A stretch of 64,000 nucleotides of DNA from Liopterus haemorrhoidalis. Taxonomy: Eukaryota; Arthropoda; Insecta; Coleoptera; Dytiscidae. The notes under the pieces were generated by a model that searched no databases, had not been told where the DNA came from, and was given only the letters and a program-made list of their open reading frames with translations. Made by a program: the position numbers and the translations under genes. Below, in pieces: positions 21,701 through 33,299 of the stretch. The stretch lies in contig OZ020613.1 of NCBI GenBank assembly GCA_963971575.1, positions 51,516,250 through 51,580,249 on the forward strand, read 5' to 3'. Position 1 is the stretch's first letter. Every line of letters starts with the position of its first letter.

Positions 21701-22245
21701 TTTTTAAATATATTTATTTAAAGACACTTTGCGGATATTGAATTATCTGAAACGTGTAGAAACCAAATACGAGGCAGAAAAAAGGAAAAAACAGATGTAG
21801 CCTCCAATTTTATTAATGTAAATTACCAAATAACGACTACTTTGTTCATTCAAGTTTTTGTATTCATCTCAGAGTGAGAAGCTACACCTCCAGTATTCGT
21901 CAACGTAAAGTCTGACAATACAAATTGTAACAAGCTCTGATACGTTACTTTAATATCGTACCATTTATTATCAACTAGGTAGCGAGCCTGTGATTTAATA
22001 TAAAGTATGATCTCAAATTTAAGTGAGATTCCTGACTATAGGAGTTCGGGTACTAGGCGTGAGTGTTATCCAGGGTTCATCATTACGATATGTGAATTAA
22101 ATGATGTATTAGTACTAACCAACCGACTGATCAGGTCTCTTGTAATTAGTCTGAATCTTAGATATTCACTAAAGGTGAAGGTTTACACATGTTAAGTAAG
22201 ACGGTTTAAAATTAATAAATTTGATTTAATATAATATACTACTTA

Positions 22246-23259
22246 GGGCCGCTTTTACAAACCTTGGATACGTAGCGGTATAACTATCTAAGGAATAAGT
22301 TTATTCCGATGTTTATTCCAACGTTCGCTTTTACAATGCATTTTTTATTCTAGAATAGTTATCCATGGTTTTATTGTAAATAAAATAAAGTTGGTATTGT
22401 TTGACACATAAACTGACTTATTAGAAATGTCATATTAAATTGACATTACTATTAACAATGAACAGATCGAGATGGAGGGCTTATGTGAGTGAGGCCAAAA
22501 GTTAACCTGATTGGTAGTGCCCAAAGAAGAAGAATTACTATTAACAACACATTTGAGCATGTTTGTGGAAATATTGGGAGATGTCGAAATATTCGACTCA
22601 TATAATTAATTCTTTTATAGTGCTACATTTACCGCGTTAGTGTCAGCCTCCCGTGTGCAAATATTCATAAAATCGCCATAACATAAGGATCGATTACGTA
22701 TGTCTCGGTTTTAGAGATTTTAAGGTCGCGACTAGCATCCTCTGGCATGACCTAACGATTACTTTTTACAGTAGCTGAGACCACCGTGCCCGGTGAAACA
22801 TGCCCAATATTTCCGAAATTAATTCAGAGATACAGGCACTCATTCTAAAGAATCTGAGCCTATGGTTGCAACAGCCAAGTTTGTTTTTTTTTTTAAATCT
22901 TTTTGCCCATACTAGGTCGATCTCATAATTCCACACTTTCAAAGCAAGGGAGCTAACCACTACGCTGTTGCAACCACAATTATATAACTGTAATAAAAAT
23001 TCAAATAAAACGCTATAATGTGACATTTATCATATGTCAATTTAATTTTTTTACCGTTGCTGGGTAACAAATACTTATTCGCCAATCAGAGCAAGGGAAT
23101 AACTTATACTGCCCTTTATCTGAAGTGTAGTTGGCCAGATAAGATATTCTGGTGTTTATTCCGATGTTTATCCTATCCGAGCATTGTAAAAGCGATTTTT
23201 TGACTTTATACCGGGAATAGCGTTATCCGAGCTTTATCCAACGATTGTAAAAGCGGCCC
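22246..23259. mobile_element. PIF/Harbinger-like non-autonomous element
   Basis: Its ends GGGCCGCTTTTACAA and TTGTAAAAGCGGCCC are perfect inverted repeats flanked by TTA on both sides (22243-22245 and 23260-23262). GGGCC ends with a TWA duplication are the mark of PIF/Harbinger. Sub-terminal copies of the same motif (CGCTTTTACAAT near 22327, GCATTGTAAAAGCG near 23181) could bind transposase. No transposase is encoded. Confidence 0.88.
22875..22978 (-). repeat. tRNA-derived SINE-like segment
   Basis: On the minus strand, GCGTAGTGGTTAGCTCCCTTG is a convincing A-box region and GAGATCGACCTAG a weak B box, followed by a poly-A stretch (plus-strand T run near 22884). GTTGCAAC occurs on both sides and may be a target duplication. 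It lies inside the Harbinger-like element. It is not a functional tRNA. Confidence 0.45.
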
Positions 23260-23573
23260 TTACAAGAATAAGTATGAAAGATTAAAATATGGGTATTAAA
23301 ATAATGAAAAGTTTAAACGAAATAGAATCAGATAGACCACCAGAATGCCGACACAGTGAATACTTTCTGTCCCTGGTTTTTAGAGAAACGAGTGTTTAAT
23401 AAACCATAAAAAATATTTTAAAGTTACGTGTAGTAAACGTAAGGTTTCTAATTTTCTATTGTCTGTTTATTTATTGTCTGAAATATCCGTAAAATTCTAA
23501 AATCTAAAAATTGAAATTCTTAACACGGCGTATAGTTTGTGAAAGTTTTAGTCATTGTCCAGGTGGACTAACC

Positions 23574-24464
23574 TAGTGTTCTTCAACCCGTGGTCCGCGA
23601 AATTTGACCGAATCATGTAGATGCAAACTTCTATTTTCGAGTATATAGCACATTATTTTAGTCGACGCAGAAGCTAACTTTTGTTCGAACCATAATTTGT
23701 TTAATATTTAATAGCCCCAATACAACGCCTCTCGTGGCTATTTTTCATACTTCTGAAGAAGCTAGCTCTTTGGAATAGTCGCTTATAAGAGGAAGATATA
23801 TAAATGTTTCCACTTTTGGAAGATTTTTTTATTGCTGCTGTTGTCAACCAGAAAGTCATATTCAACAATAAGTCAACATTTAAGAGCATTAGCTGAAAAT
23901 TTTAATAATTATTTCCCTGAAAATGAGGATACTCGTAAAGGTAACGTCTGGATTAACAATCCATTCTTGAAAGATATAAAGTCATGTGTACTTGATCCTC
24001 GTGAAAAAGAAAATCTGATCGAATTGTCTTGTGATGTCACTCTGGTGTCCAGACATAAAATGCAATCATTGCCTCAATTTTGGAAATCGCTAGAAAAAGA
24101 ATATCCATCTTTGAGTTATAAATCTATCAAATTATTAGCCATTTTTTCGACTTCCTATTTTTGCGAAAAGATTTTTTCAGCCATATCAATTATAAAAACC
24201 AAACAGAGAAATCGAATGGATGTTAACGCAGCGCTTCGTCACTCAGAAACAACTCTGCAGCCACGTACTATATATCAAATTTTCTAAGAAGCAGCAGCAA
24301 GTGTCGCACTAAAAATTGTAATTATATAACTGTATAACATATACCTATATAATAATAAAATACTATATATATTTTGTTTTTTATTTGTCTTAGCTTTCAG
24401 CGGTCCGCAAAATATTTATCCTATTTTCACAGGGCCGCGGGGGTAAAAAGGTTGAAGAACACTG
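23574..24464 (+). mobile_element. Internally deleted hAT element
   Basis: Ends TAGTGTTCTTCAACC and, inverted, CAGTGTTCTTCAACC are typical hAT termini. The 8-bp flanks GACTAACC and AACTAAAC agree at 6 of 8 positions, as expected of an aged duplication. 891 bp is too short for a full hAT, and only the C-terminal coding part remains. Confidence 0.85.
23832..24287 (+). pseudogene. hAT transposase C-terminal fragment
   Basis: 151 codons are open. The last 70 residues match the hAT dimerisation domain: LPQFWKSLEKEYPSLSYKSI, then LLAIFSTSYFCEKIFSAISI and IKTKQRNRMDVNAALR. This arrangement is characteristic of the Charlie-like group related to ZBED5 and GTF2IRD2 proteins. BED finger and catalytic Asp/Glu regions are absent, so no activity is expected. 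The first ATG is probably not a real start; it is simply the first in the retained segment. There are no internal stops, so the copy is not very old. Confidence 0.88.
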
Positions 24465-24475
24465 AACTAAACTAA

Positions 24476-24926
24476 AGTCACTAGATTATACAAAGTAGCG
24501 CAACAGCGGCCATACTGGGGCTAAAAATGTCGCCAACACAAATGATTTTCAGTGATTCCAACAGTAAAAAAATAAGAAACTAGTACTACCAAAATTTTTA
24601 TTTTATAATTGTAATCACGATTTTTTTAATCCAAGATGCACTATAACAAAATTTTGGTACAATTTCAATTATTTTTTTATTTTTATTTAATAAAATGGAT
24701 ATATTATATAAATTATAATGAAACTTAACCTTAAATATTCCAACCGCTGACAAAGGAGGTTATTAAATTAGAGCGAGAAAGAGAGATGTGACAGCGCAGA
24801 CGCAAACTTAAGAACGTAAAAATTGCTGCTTTAGTTTGCTTAATAGGGGAAGCAATGTTGCCAATCAAACCCTGGGGTCTGTCGGCTTCTTCAAAGGCTT
24901 GCGCTACTTTGTATAATCCAGTGACT
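24476..24926. mobile_element. MITE with AGTCACTRG ends and TAA duplication
   Basis: AGTCACTAGATTATACAAAG on the left and, inverted, AGTCACTGGATTATACAAAG on the right continue to about 29 bp of inverted repeat. TAA abuts both ends (24473-24475, 24927-24929). A three-base TWA duplication suggests PIF/Harbinger; CACTR inside the end could instead hint at CACTA, but the duplication fits that less well. It begins three bases after the hAT duplication at 24465-24472. Confidence 0.75.
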
Positions 24927-24929
24927 TAA

Positions 24930-27900
24930 GACTAACCGATTCGTTACAAAATGAACACTCGCTTACTATTTTAGTTTGGCCGACTTGACAATAATGATTG
25001 ATAAAAGAATAAAATCTAAACAATAAACATCAAGATACGATTGCTATGGGGTGATATTATATAAACTATTGTGACCTGTTTATTATGATACTATTTTTAT
25101 GATTGCTGCCAGTCGGAGGTTGAATCAAAATTTATTAACAATATTGAAGTTTATTAAAGTCATAAAAATGTATATAAAAGCATATAATAAACCAGTATTC
25201 AAATAGCAGTATCGCATAAATAACATAGCAGAAATTACAAAAATACTCCCATAACATGATTTGTGATTATTTTCACAAGTTCTAAATGACGTTATAAAAC
25301 AAAAGCCGTATTGTGTGCAGTTAGGTTAGGTTCGGTACTATAAACTATTCTTTATTGTCGGTAAAATCTAGATAATGTCAAGTATAATAGAACATTGTGG
25401 CATTATTGTTATATTTGATGATCTAGGTACGATGCGCTGGTTTTATGTTTATTAAACTCTTTGAACCGTTCAATCAACTCAATTTTATGTTTTTCCATAT
25501 GATATATGATCCACTTAAAGTCAATCACAAATGGCTTTCTTCTCTGGGAAAATATTGAAAAATGTATTAATGTCACAGGATGTATCTTTGGAAATATATG
25601 ATTGAATTTATTGGTGAAATAAAAGGATTAATTAAAATTTGATCTTCGAGATTGAATATTTCCTTTATTATAACTGAAATATTTCCGAAGACGGTTTATA
25701 TTTCAACGTTGATTGTACGGAGTTTATCTTTATTACTTATTTTATTTGTTTTTTATTTCTTTAATTAATTACTATTACTTCAGACATGTTGAATATCCAG
25801 AATAAAACTGTCGTCTTATTCCGAGGAACAGTTTTTTAGGGTTTCATAAATAAAATTAAAAAACTCTTATACCGTTATGTAATAACGTCGCTAGCAGTGG
25901 CGTTAAAGATAGGAATATTCTAATACTATTGATACGATACCAATATCGATATTTTTCATTCGATGTCGCGATTTTAGTATCGATACATTTTTTTTTTTTG
26001 TTGAAACAATATCGTATAATTTTTATTTATATACATATAAATATTTCTGTGATTAAATTTTTTTCAATAAGAAACATTTCTAAAAACTGTATTCTTGTAA
26101 AAATTGGTAGCGCGAGGTACGCAATCGCAATGGCGTTGAACGGTTTAGAAGTTGCTGGCGTTTGGCGCCTTTTTTGTTTACGTTTGAGGTAATGGTTGAG
26201 TTTTAGTTAATTTTTAGTCGTGGCTCACTATTCTTTTTTCGACTAGATGTATAAAAAAGTGCTCGCCATTTTACTTTTTAATAATGTAACATATGGATTA
26301 TTTTACATGATTGTAAAGCAAATTTGATGTATTTTTCAAATTTGTAAAAAAAAATGCAGTATGTTCCATTTGAAATTTCAAAGTTGATATTAATTACTAA
26401 TAAACCGGAAGTGGTATCATGAATGTACATCAAGTAGCTTACAAGTTGCTGTATAAATCATGTTATATGAAATAAATTACTAACTTAATAAATAAGCGAG
26501 ATATTTGCTGGGTCCACTAAAATATAACACCCTGTATATGTTGACGGTCGGTAAAAATATAATTTTATATATCAAGAGTGTTGACTAGTTTTAACTATTT
26601 TAAATAAATACTATTTTTATTTTGCTTCTATTGGTAGTAATGACAATTGCGGTATTTACAAGTGGTTCAGCATTCAGCCATATTTGATTATATGTATTAG
26701 ATTGACTAATTAAATAATTACCACAGTGTATGAAACCTAAATACATAATTGATGTTGTAATAATATTAACTGCTACCTACCAGTGTGCCACATTTACAAA
26801 AAATAAACTTTCGCCTGAAACCGTACTAAAAAGTGACGTCATTCTTTTAGTAATTTATACTGATATGGCGAATCCTCTCATATCGTGTAAGACATATAAT
26901 ATATCAATGATTAAAAAATAATAACAAACAAATATTTCTATCGTAAAGAAATTTTGCGAGTTTTCTTCTCAGCAAAATTATTAACAATATCTTTAAGATT
27001 TAAATTCCTTGCTTCCTCCGAGTCAATGGACAATATAGCCAAGTTATTTAATCTTTCTTGTTTTGTTGTTGTTCTTAAATATGTTTTTATTAATTTTAAT
27101 TTGAAAAAACTTTTTTACCGGACTCTACCGTAACTGAAATAATTAAAAATATACGAAAAGCAATAAGAAGGTTTGGCAATGCTGTGGTTCTTTCTATTTT
27201 GCTAGAATTCGAATATATTTTCGGTTGACCGTAAATTGAAACAATTATGAATCCTAAAGAAAGTAATACAGAGCGTTCATTAATGATTGATAAGCGTTTG
27301 AATTTAGTGCGTTCCCGTGTTAGTAATTTTCATCCCTAGCTATTTGTACTCTAGTTCTACATGACGCAATTTATCATAAATATAATTACGGAAATAATTT
27401 GACATTGATAGTTATCTAACATTGACAATTTCTAATGTATTTAGTGTAAGAGTCGCAAGAAACACAGTCTAGTCTAATTATACATTTATTTGATCTCTCG
27501 GTACAATAACTTGAAGTCTCTACAGGTGCATTTTTCAGATTAAATATTATTTAAGATAACCAATAATATTTAGATATTCATTTTGGATTGTTTGAATGCT
27601 TCGTCAATTAGAATTACTTAACATATTCCACGGTGGATAAGTATAGGTTGAATTTTGTTTTATTATTGGTTGCGTTGTATATGAAAGATTTATTTGAATA
27701 CATTAGTGTAAAGCTAAATTATATTAACAAATCAGTATTATCGAAAACACGTACTTTACTATCCGTGCGTGTGGTCATTAGAGACAAAGATAATTTGGTT
27801 ATATACTTTGCTCTAATTTTTATCTAGATTATAATTAATTACATTTAAATCAATGTAATCTACAAGTTTAAAACAGTCTATTACTCTCTGTATCTCTTTA

Positions 27901-28080
27901 TTTCTTTCTCTCTCTTGAAATGTCAGAAAACAGTATACATTCTTCTTTGCTTTTTAGAGGTTAGCAATTTTCAAGGTAATTTTCACTTTAAAGACTGAAT
28001 CACTGTCGTAAATTTGTTAGCCACGAATTTTTTACTTACACTTTTGCTTGCCAAAGATTAGTTCCTGCATGTTAAGGTTT
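24930..28080. other. Long AT-rich spacer with small repeat traces
   Basis: No gene recognised in about 3.1 kb. Traces seen: TTTTTTAGGGTTTCATAAAT with CTTATACCGTTATG near 25828-25880 (5' end of family 1, plus), GACGGTCGGTAAAAA near 26545 (family 2 end), and the shared AGCGTTCATTAATGATTGAT near 27273 (also at 3840). Around 25928-25988 several ATCGAT/GATACGATAC words cluster. Confidence 0.5.
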
Positions 28081-28088
28081 AGTATAGT

Positions 28089-28301
28089 TAGGGTGACCAT
28101 CCGTCCCGGTTTTTGAGGTGACGACCATTTTGATGCTCTTCACTTTGAATTTGGGAGGTGAAGACCTTTTTTTTGCTCTTCACTTTGAATTTGGGAGGTG
28201 AGGACCTTTTTTTTGCTCTTCACTTGGATCTGGGAGGAAAAAAGACCTTCTTTTTTTTTCCTTGTGCCCCGGTTTCCCGTCACTGAAATCTGGTCACCCT
28301 A
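28089..28301. mobile_element. hAT-type MITE with a 40-bp tandem array
   Basis: TAGGGTGACCA and TGGTCACCCTA form the ends, and the 8-bp AGTATAGT is repeated exactly at 28081-28088 and 28302-28309. Inside, GAGGTG recurs at exactly 40-bp spacing (28115, 28155, 28195), each followed by GA-GACC and CTCTTCACTT, for about three units. No protein is encoded. Confidence 0.88.
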
Positions 28302-28814
28302 AGTATAGTACACAACTGTGTCCAACGAATAAGAAAAAGAAGATTCACATAAAACCTCTTGTTGAGGAACATCTAATAGATGGAAGATTATAGACTAATT
28401 CTTTCTACCATTTTACAAGTTAATCAAACAATTATAAAGATTTAAAAAAACAAATTTTATTTATTTTTTGATCTTGTTTCCGCTTTTTTATGGTACTAAA
28501 CACGTTCTAGATTAATTTAATGATTTTATTTTATACATTTAGCAAAGAGATACCAATACCACAATTTTGTGTGACAAATCACGACAAAGGAGGTAACATT
28601 CAACATCCTAATTTGTCTCTCAACCTCCGAACGAATGGCATTACTTAATTTTGATAACCTTTTCAGTTGAACCATACTTTTTTTTTCATCGGACATGTAA
28701 ATTCTCCTGAAGTGTAGTTCATATCTTTCCTCTCTCATGATATGTTCACGATATTCCAGCTTTCTAAACTGTAAATTCATTTTCCTTATTGCGTAAAAGA
28801 GTTAAAATTTACAC
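28302..28814. other. Spacer with an unassigned charged open frame
   Basis: The minus-strand frame at 28526-28780 (84 codons) starts MNLQFRKLEYREHI and is rich in Arg, Lys and Glu with a coiled-coil look, ending in a hydrophobic tail. I do not recognise it and cannot exclude chance. Confidence 0.3.
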
Positions 28815-28926
28815 AGATTTTGACTTTAAAAAGTATATTCAATTCATTGAGTCCAGAATAAAGTCTGATGTAAAACATTTTTGGAATTATACTAAAACTT
28901 TTAAAAAAATAACAACATACCTAATT

Positions 28927-29163
28927 ATAGTCAGAGATAAGCATGATGCTTATCTCTGAGTTCAATGACCGGACAATATGATGTGTTCTTTATTAATTTT
29001 AAAATTGTTATTTTATATCGTGACTATTAACTAAGCTCTGATGAAGATTTAAATTAAAATCGAAACGTTAGCGAAGTTAATAAATTTGTTTTTATTTTCT
29101 GACTGGTCCGAATCCCATTACCTTCAACTATAATTACTAACTTACGGACATAACTCATTTAAT
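28927..29163 (+). mobile_element. 237-bp insertion with 13-bp duplication and ribozyme-like motif
   Basis: CAACATACCTAAT occurs at 28914-28926 and again at 29164-29176, flanking a segment that interrupts the LINE linker. A target duplication of 13 bp points to target-primed or Penelope-like insertion. The segment starts with a near-terminal perfect palindrome, CAGAGATAAGCAT then G then its inverse (28932-28958). It contains the hammerhead-like motif at 29025-29082. No coding potential. I infer a Penelope-like noncoding end or a retrozyme-like element. Confidence 0.6.
29025..29082 (+). ncRNA. Hammerhead-ribozyme-like motif, minimal type I
   Basis: CTGATGA at 29038-29044 is followed by a GATTT/AAATC stem (29046-29050 and 29057-29061) and then GAAAC (29062-29066). 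GTT (29067-29069) follows as a possible cleavage triplet. The outer stem pairs TATTAACT (29025-29032) with AGTTAATA (29075-29082) and GCT with AGC (29035-29037 and 29070-29072). This is the order of a type I hammerhead with almost no stem III, where ACGT at 29065-29068 could pair between two molecules. One extra A sits between CTGATGA and stem II, which is a departure from the consensus. Activity is unknown. Confidence 0.45.
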
Positions 29164-30423
29164 CAACATACCTAATGTTCTGATACATTTGATCTATTTG
29201 CGTGGAATCTGTGTCTAATTCTTCTCTTATTAATCCATCAAATAACTTACTTAGTGATAGTAATGTCAACTTGGGTTCTATTACTTTAACGCAAGACGAA
29301 ATTCTCACCAAATTAACCTCTTTAGATATAAAGAAAGGTTGTGGTCCAGATGGAATACATCCTTTGTTCATAAGGAATTGTGCCTATTACCTTGTTCTTC
29401 CTCTTTTTATAATTTTCAACAAATCTTTAGATTCTGGTATCTTTCCTGATTTTTTGAAAAAATCGTATGTTACACCGATTTTTAAATCATGCGATAAAAG
29501 TAACATTTCAAATTATAGACCTATTTCTATATTACCAATATTTGCGAAAATATTTGAATCTTTAATAGTAGATAAAATGAAAAATCCATTAAATCAATTA
29601 ATAATTCCTCAACAGAACGGATTCTGCTCTGGTAAATCAGTATTGAATAATAAAAGTAATAAAATAAAAGGATTAAGTTATTTAAATAACTTTATCCATT
29701 TTACTGAATTTATTAGTAGTAATATGGTTCTCAAGGTTATGGTTAACCACATTCTTTTACTCAAATTGAGACACTATGGAATACATGGGTCGTTACTGCG
29801 CTGGATTAAAAGTTATATTCGTAACAGATTGCAATTTGTTGTGTGCAATGGTTACATATTTCGAAAAATGTTAGTGACTTCGGAAGTACCCCAGGGTTCT
29901 CATTTTGGACCTATTTTATTTAACTTATATATAAATTCTATTTCGTCTTCCTTCAAATATTGTAATTTCTTATTATTTGCTGACGATTTAAAATTCTATA
30001 AAACTGTTGAAACTCTCATCTACTCTTATAAAATCCAAGATGACCTGATAAGACTGAACAAATGGTGTATAGGTGTTGTAAGCTTTGTTGTAAACTATGC
30101 AAGAAAAAGGAGTACAATTAATTTTAACTATAATGGCGTTAATCTATCAATAAAAAACACTGTACGGGATCTTCCAATTACTTTTGACTCCAAGTTACTT
30201 TTTAATAATCATATCGACACCATTACTAGCAAGACTTACAAACTTTTAGGATTTGTTATAATAGTTAGTAAACCTTTGCACAGCAAAGAATCATAAAATA
30301 AATTGTGTATTATTCTCTTTTTTTTTTTTATACAGTATCTATTTAAACTATTGTAATATTTGGAAGCCAGTCATTGGTTTTTACTGTTGGCTTTCCTTAA
30401 TGAAAAATACATAAATAAATAAA

Positions 30424-31019
30424 TACTGTAAAACTTGTATTTATTTTTATTTTGCTTTTACAATTTCATGTCACATTTTAAATCAAAACTATTTTATTAG
30501 GCTTGTTATTACTTTTCCGTAAATAAATTGCTCCAATTGCATATTTATTTGCATGATATGTAAGTTGAAAAATTGATTTGAGCAAAACTTTTAATTTTAT
30601 TACCAGAAATACATTTAACATGAGTTTGTAGAAGCTTTTTGTCACCAAATAGTGAAAAGAAAAAGCATAAAGTTTATAAAATCGATAGAAAATATAAGTT
30701 TTGGTAATTTATTAAATAAGTTTTGAGTACTTCTGATTTATCTACAAAGAGACGAAGTGCCACCAATATTTTAAGACACATGAACCAAATTTGAAATATA
30801 AATAAGTTAGTTAATTTTTTTGCAGCACAGCAACAATGGCTATTTCCGCCTAACACAGGAAATAAATATCATATATCAGGAAAACGGAAACCGAAAGATT
30901 CGAAGTAAACTTAAAAGAGTTGGTGTAAAAAAATTTTTTTTTTTACACCAGCTTGTCCCTAACATCCTCGAACTACACGTGTGAGTTAAAACGTGTAAGA
31001 CAAATTTATGTTACAGGTC
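30424..31019. other. Spacer with an A/T palindrome
   Basis: No gene recognised. 30922-30949 is a palindrome: GGTGTAAAAAAA, then a T run ending TTTTACACC. Confidence 0.5.
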
Positions 31020-31330
31020 TCACAAATAGGAGGCATTTCACTTCGAAGGAGGTGTTCATGGGTCCACCTATATTCCACCATGGGTACGCCTATATTTCTT
31101 GCAGGAAGAACTCCATGGTTTAAGGTCTTCCTTAATTTGTCTTAACTTAACTATAACTATTTGTATGCTGTTCCAATCATATTGCCATTAAGCTAACACC
31201 AGGTGTTTCCAATGACTTCTTGTGTCATTTGTAAATATGAAACTCACATCAATCATAGGTCTTTGGGAGGCAGCTTTTGCAGCTACATCAGCCGCTTCAT
31301 TGCCTTTGTTGCGACCATTCGCGTCACAAA
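31020..31330 (-). pseudogene. LINE C-terminal (RNase H tail) fragment
   Basis: The minus strand reads GRNKGNEAADVAAKAASQRP then MIDVSFIFTNDTRSHWKHLV near 31210-31325. This is the end of an RNase H-like domain and the following linker of Jockey/R1-type LINEs; further degraded matches run to about 31020. The plus-strand fragment at 63380-63860 is from the same family. Frameshifts and stops are present. Confidence 0.7.
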
Positions 31331-31989
31331 ATAATTTAAAATTATCACCTTTGGTAATTTTTAATTAAAACACATTTTTCTTGTGTTTTGTTAGTACGAA
31401 CCATTTCTAACATGAATTGTTTCGCTAAAAATAGAAAGTTCTAACTTGACCAGCAACGGAAACACATGTTTATACCTACAAAAAAAAAAAAAAAAACCGA
31501 TAGGTTTTATCGTAGAAATACCTCTACTCCTAGGGTCAACCAACCACTTGAACGAGTCTTCGGGAACAACCCCCCGGAGTGAAATACGTCTGAACCCTGC
31601 CTGTCCTGTTACATTTTTGTAAATACACCTGTGCTCTGGAGAAACGTCCTTATTTTCGCGATTTACCTTCAATTCTGCTGTTGATCAAATCAACATTCAA
31701 AATTACCATTTCAGAACTGTTTATTTGTCATCGCGTGTGATGGGTCCTACGATCTTATTCGTAGATCTATGAAGCGTCGCGACGCCGGCGTCTATCTCCC
31801 GAACCAACTCAGGCGCCACAGCCTTTAATTCCAACATGTCTCAGTATCCAAAATTACTCTACCCTCAAATTTTAGCATGCATTAAGCGTATTATTAATTA
31901 TAAGTTGGCCAGGTTTTATGGACTGCTTACTTATAACCATGTATTATGTTCATAACTTGTAACCATGTAACCATGTTATGTATTTTCGT
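31331..31989. other. Unassigned region, locally less AT-rich
   Basis: The 93-codon minus frame at 31391-31672 and the stretch around 31750-31830 (CGCGACGCCGGCGTCTATCT) are richer in G and C than the surroundings, suggesting a foreign or formerly coding piece. I cannot match it to a family. Confidence 0.35.
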
Positions 31990-32330
31990 GTTCAATGGCT
32001 TTATTCATCACTAGTTTTTGCTACCTTTTCCATTAATGTCAGTAAATCTTGAATACTGTTTGTAAAAACTACAGTATCGTCATTATACCTGAACAACTGA
32101 TTGATCAACTTGTCGGTAATTACAATACCCTCAGGCGCATCTGCCAATACCTTCTTGAAGATTTCTTCTGAATATGGATGGAAGAGAAAATGAGAAAGAA
32201 TACAACCTTGTCGCACACCACGCTGGATCTCAATGGTATACGTATTCTGGCCTTCAACTTGTACTATTGACGTTTGATCTCAATAGAGATTTGTGATTAG
32301 GCGTATATCCTCAACATCTAATCCAGTCTA
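31990..32330 (-). pseudogene. LINE reverse transcriptase palm fragment
   Basis: The minus strand gives MRQGCILSHFLFHPYSEEIF, then ADAPEGIVITDKLINQLFRY and NDDTVVFTNSIQDLLTLMEK. The normal RQGC(V/I)LSPLLFN and YADDTV boxes are clear, but the catalytic box reads YNDD. Upstream, a decayed QNTYTIEIQ and GLDVEDIRLI reach about 32320. The type differs from the Jockey-like copies and goes with the C-terminal fragment at 61830-62130. Confidence 0.85.
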
Positions 32331-33299
32331 AACAAGGATATTTACTAGCTTATTATGTTGTATACTGTTAAATGATTTTAAAGTGCCAATAAACTTGATA
32401 ATAATAATAAACAATTTGGGTTTCTTTTATGATACAACCTCAGTTATAATCACAAAAGTTTTTTTTTTAATTTAAATTTAAATCAGTGTTAGTTCTTTAA
32501 TAGGAAGTATTTTATCATAATCCAACATCAAATCCCTGAATATTAATTGTTGTTTTGGGAAGCGTCAATCAAATTAGAATTTGTCAATTTGTCATTTTTA
32601 TGATAAACCAGAGAGTCCTTTTCGTCCTGTACATATTTTACAAAATTTATTATAAATGTTTATTAAACAATAAAATTTAATTATTTTAGCAAATAATGTA
32701 TTTCTAAAAGTTACTAAAAACATGTTTTGTTGATATATTTTGTTGAAATACAGTGAAATTTATTTAAAATAACTCTTTAAACTGTGTTTGCTTTCATATT
32801 TAACACGTTGTTATTTTATGTTAAAGTTGTAGGATAAAACTGTAAAATAAATAGTGAAAATGCAAATTTTAGCCCTTTGACATAGTTTAAGGGGTATTTA
32901 GTGAAAAATATGCTTTTTAAAATAGAAAATTGCAGCCGATTTGAAAAGGTCGTTTAACACAGTTGTGCGCAAACTGTAAGTAGCGACTCCCTAAAGAGTT
33001 GTGTAAAAATTACTAAGGGTCGCATTTTTTGGTCAAAATTTTTCTATTCAAACTACAGTATGTATTATAATTATTAGAAAAAAAAACATTTTATATCTAT
33101 ACGCTCGTTTTTTAACTGTTTTTGGGCCCGTATTCATTGTTTTCTCGGGAAGGGTCGAGCGAAATTATAGTTTTCCGGGGACCTGGGGCCCGGTCTTAAC
33201 GCACCCGCATATGATAAATATGACTTCGAAGAGACACATTTTTAAAAATTTCATTAATTTATGAAACTGCAAAAAAAAGATCAAAAAACTTTTGTTCTC
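32331..33299. other. Spacer with a possible hAT end
   Basis: No gene. CAGTTGTGCGCAAACTG with GTAGCGACTCCC near 32962 looks like a hAT left end of the kind that reads as not-a-number-like flanks around a lost element; no right end was found. GGGCCCG words occur near 33125 and 33186. Confidence 0.35.

Larger units (their letters stand above)
21938..23395 (+). repeat. Family-3 repeat, copy 1, split by a Harbinger-like MITE
   Basis: 21938-22245 and 23260-23395 together match 42697-43165, and, inverted, 36646-36820 plus 35515-35621. Shared words include CAACTAGGTAGCGAGCCTGT, GAGTTCGGGTACTAG and GGTGAAGGTTTACACA. The two other copies run through TTTACAAGA(A/G)TAAG where this copy has the 1,014-bp insertion, so they act as empty sites. 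The nature of the repeat is unknown. Confidence 0.8.
28815..30423 (+). pseudogene. Jockey-type LINE reverse transcriptase, deleted
   Basis: Upstream, DFDFKKYIQFIESRIKSDVK and HFWNYTKTFKK (28818-28905) match the linker before the RT of Jockey-like elements. After an insertion at 28927-29163 the frame from about 29202 runs open for 364 codons. It includes KKGCGPDGIHPLFIRN, YVTPIFKSCDKSNISNYRPI, PIFAKIFESLI and QQNGFCSGKS, then GIHGSLLRWIKSYIRNRLQ, VPQGSHFGPILFNLYIN and LFADDLKFY. The motif-A segment with the first catalytic Asp (normally DFSKAFD...) is missing between GKS and VNHILLLKLRHYG, so the enzyme is dead despite the open frame. The 3' end has AATACATAAATAAATAAATA near 30402-30423, probably the tail. 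N-terminal endonuclease is absent. Confidence 0.9.

Noticed and set aside
24465..24937. GACTAACC at 24930-24937, equal to the left flank of the hAT at 23566-23573
   Set aside because: It would need the hAT and the neighbouring MITE to have moved as one unit, but each has its own ends and duplication; an 8-base match by chance is likelier.
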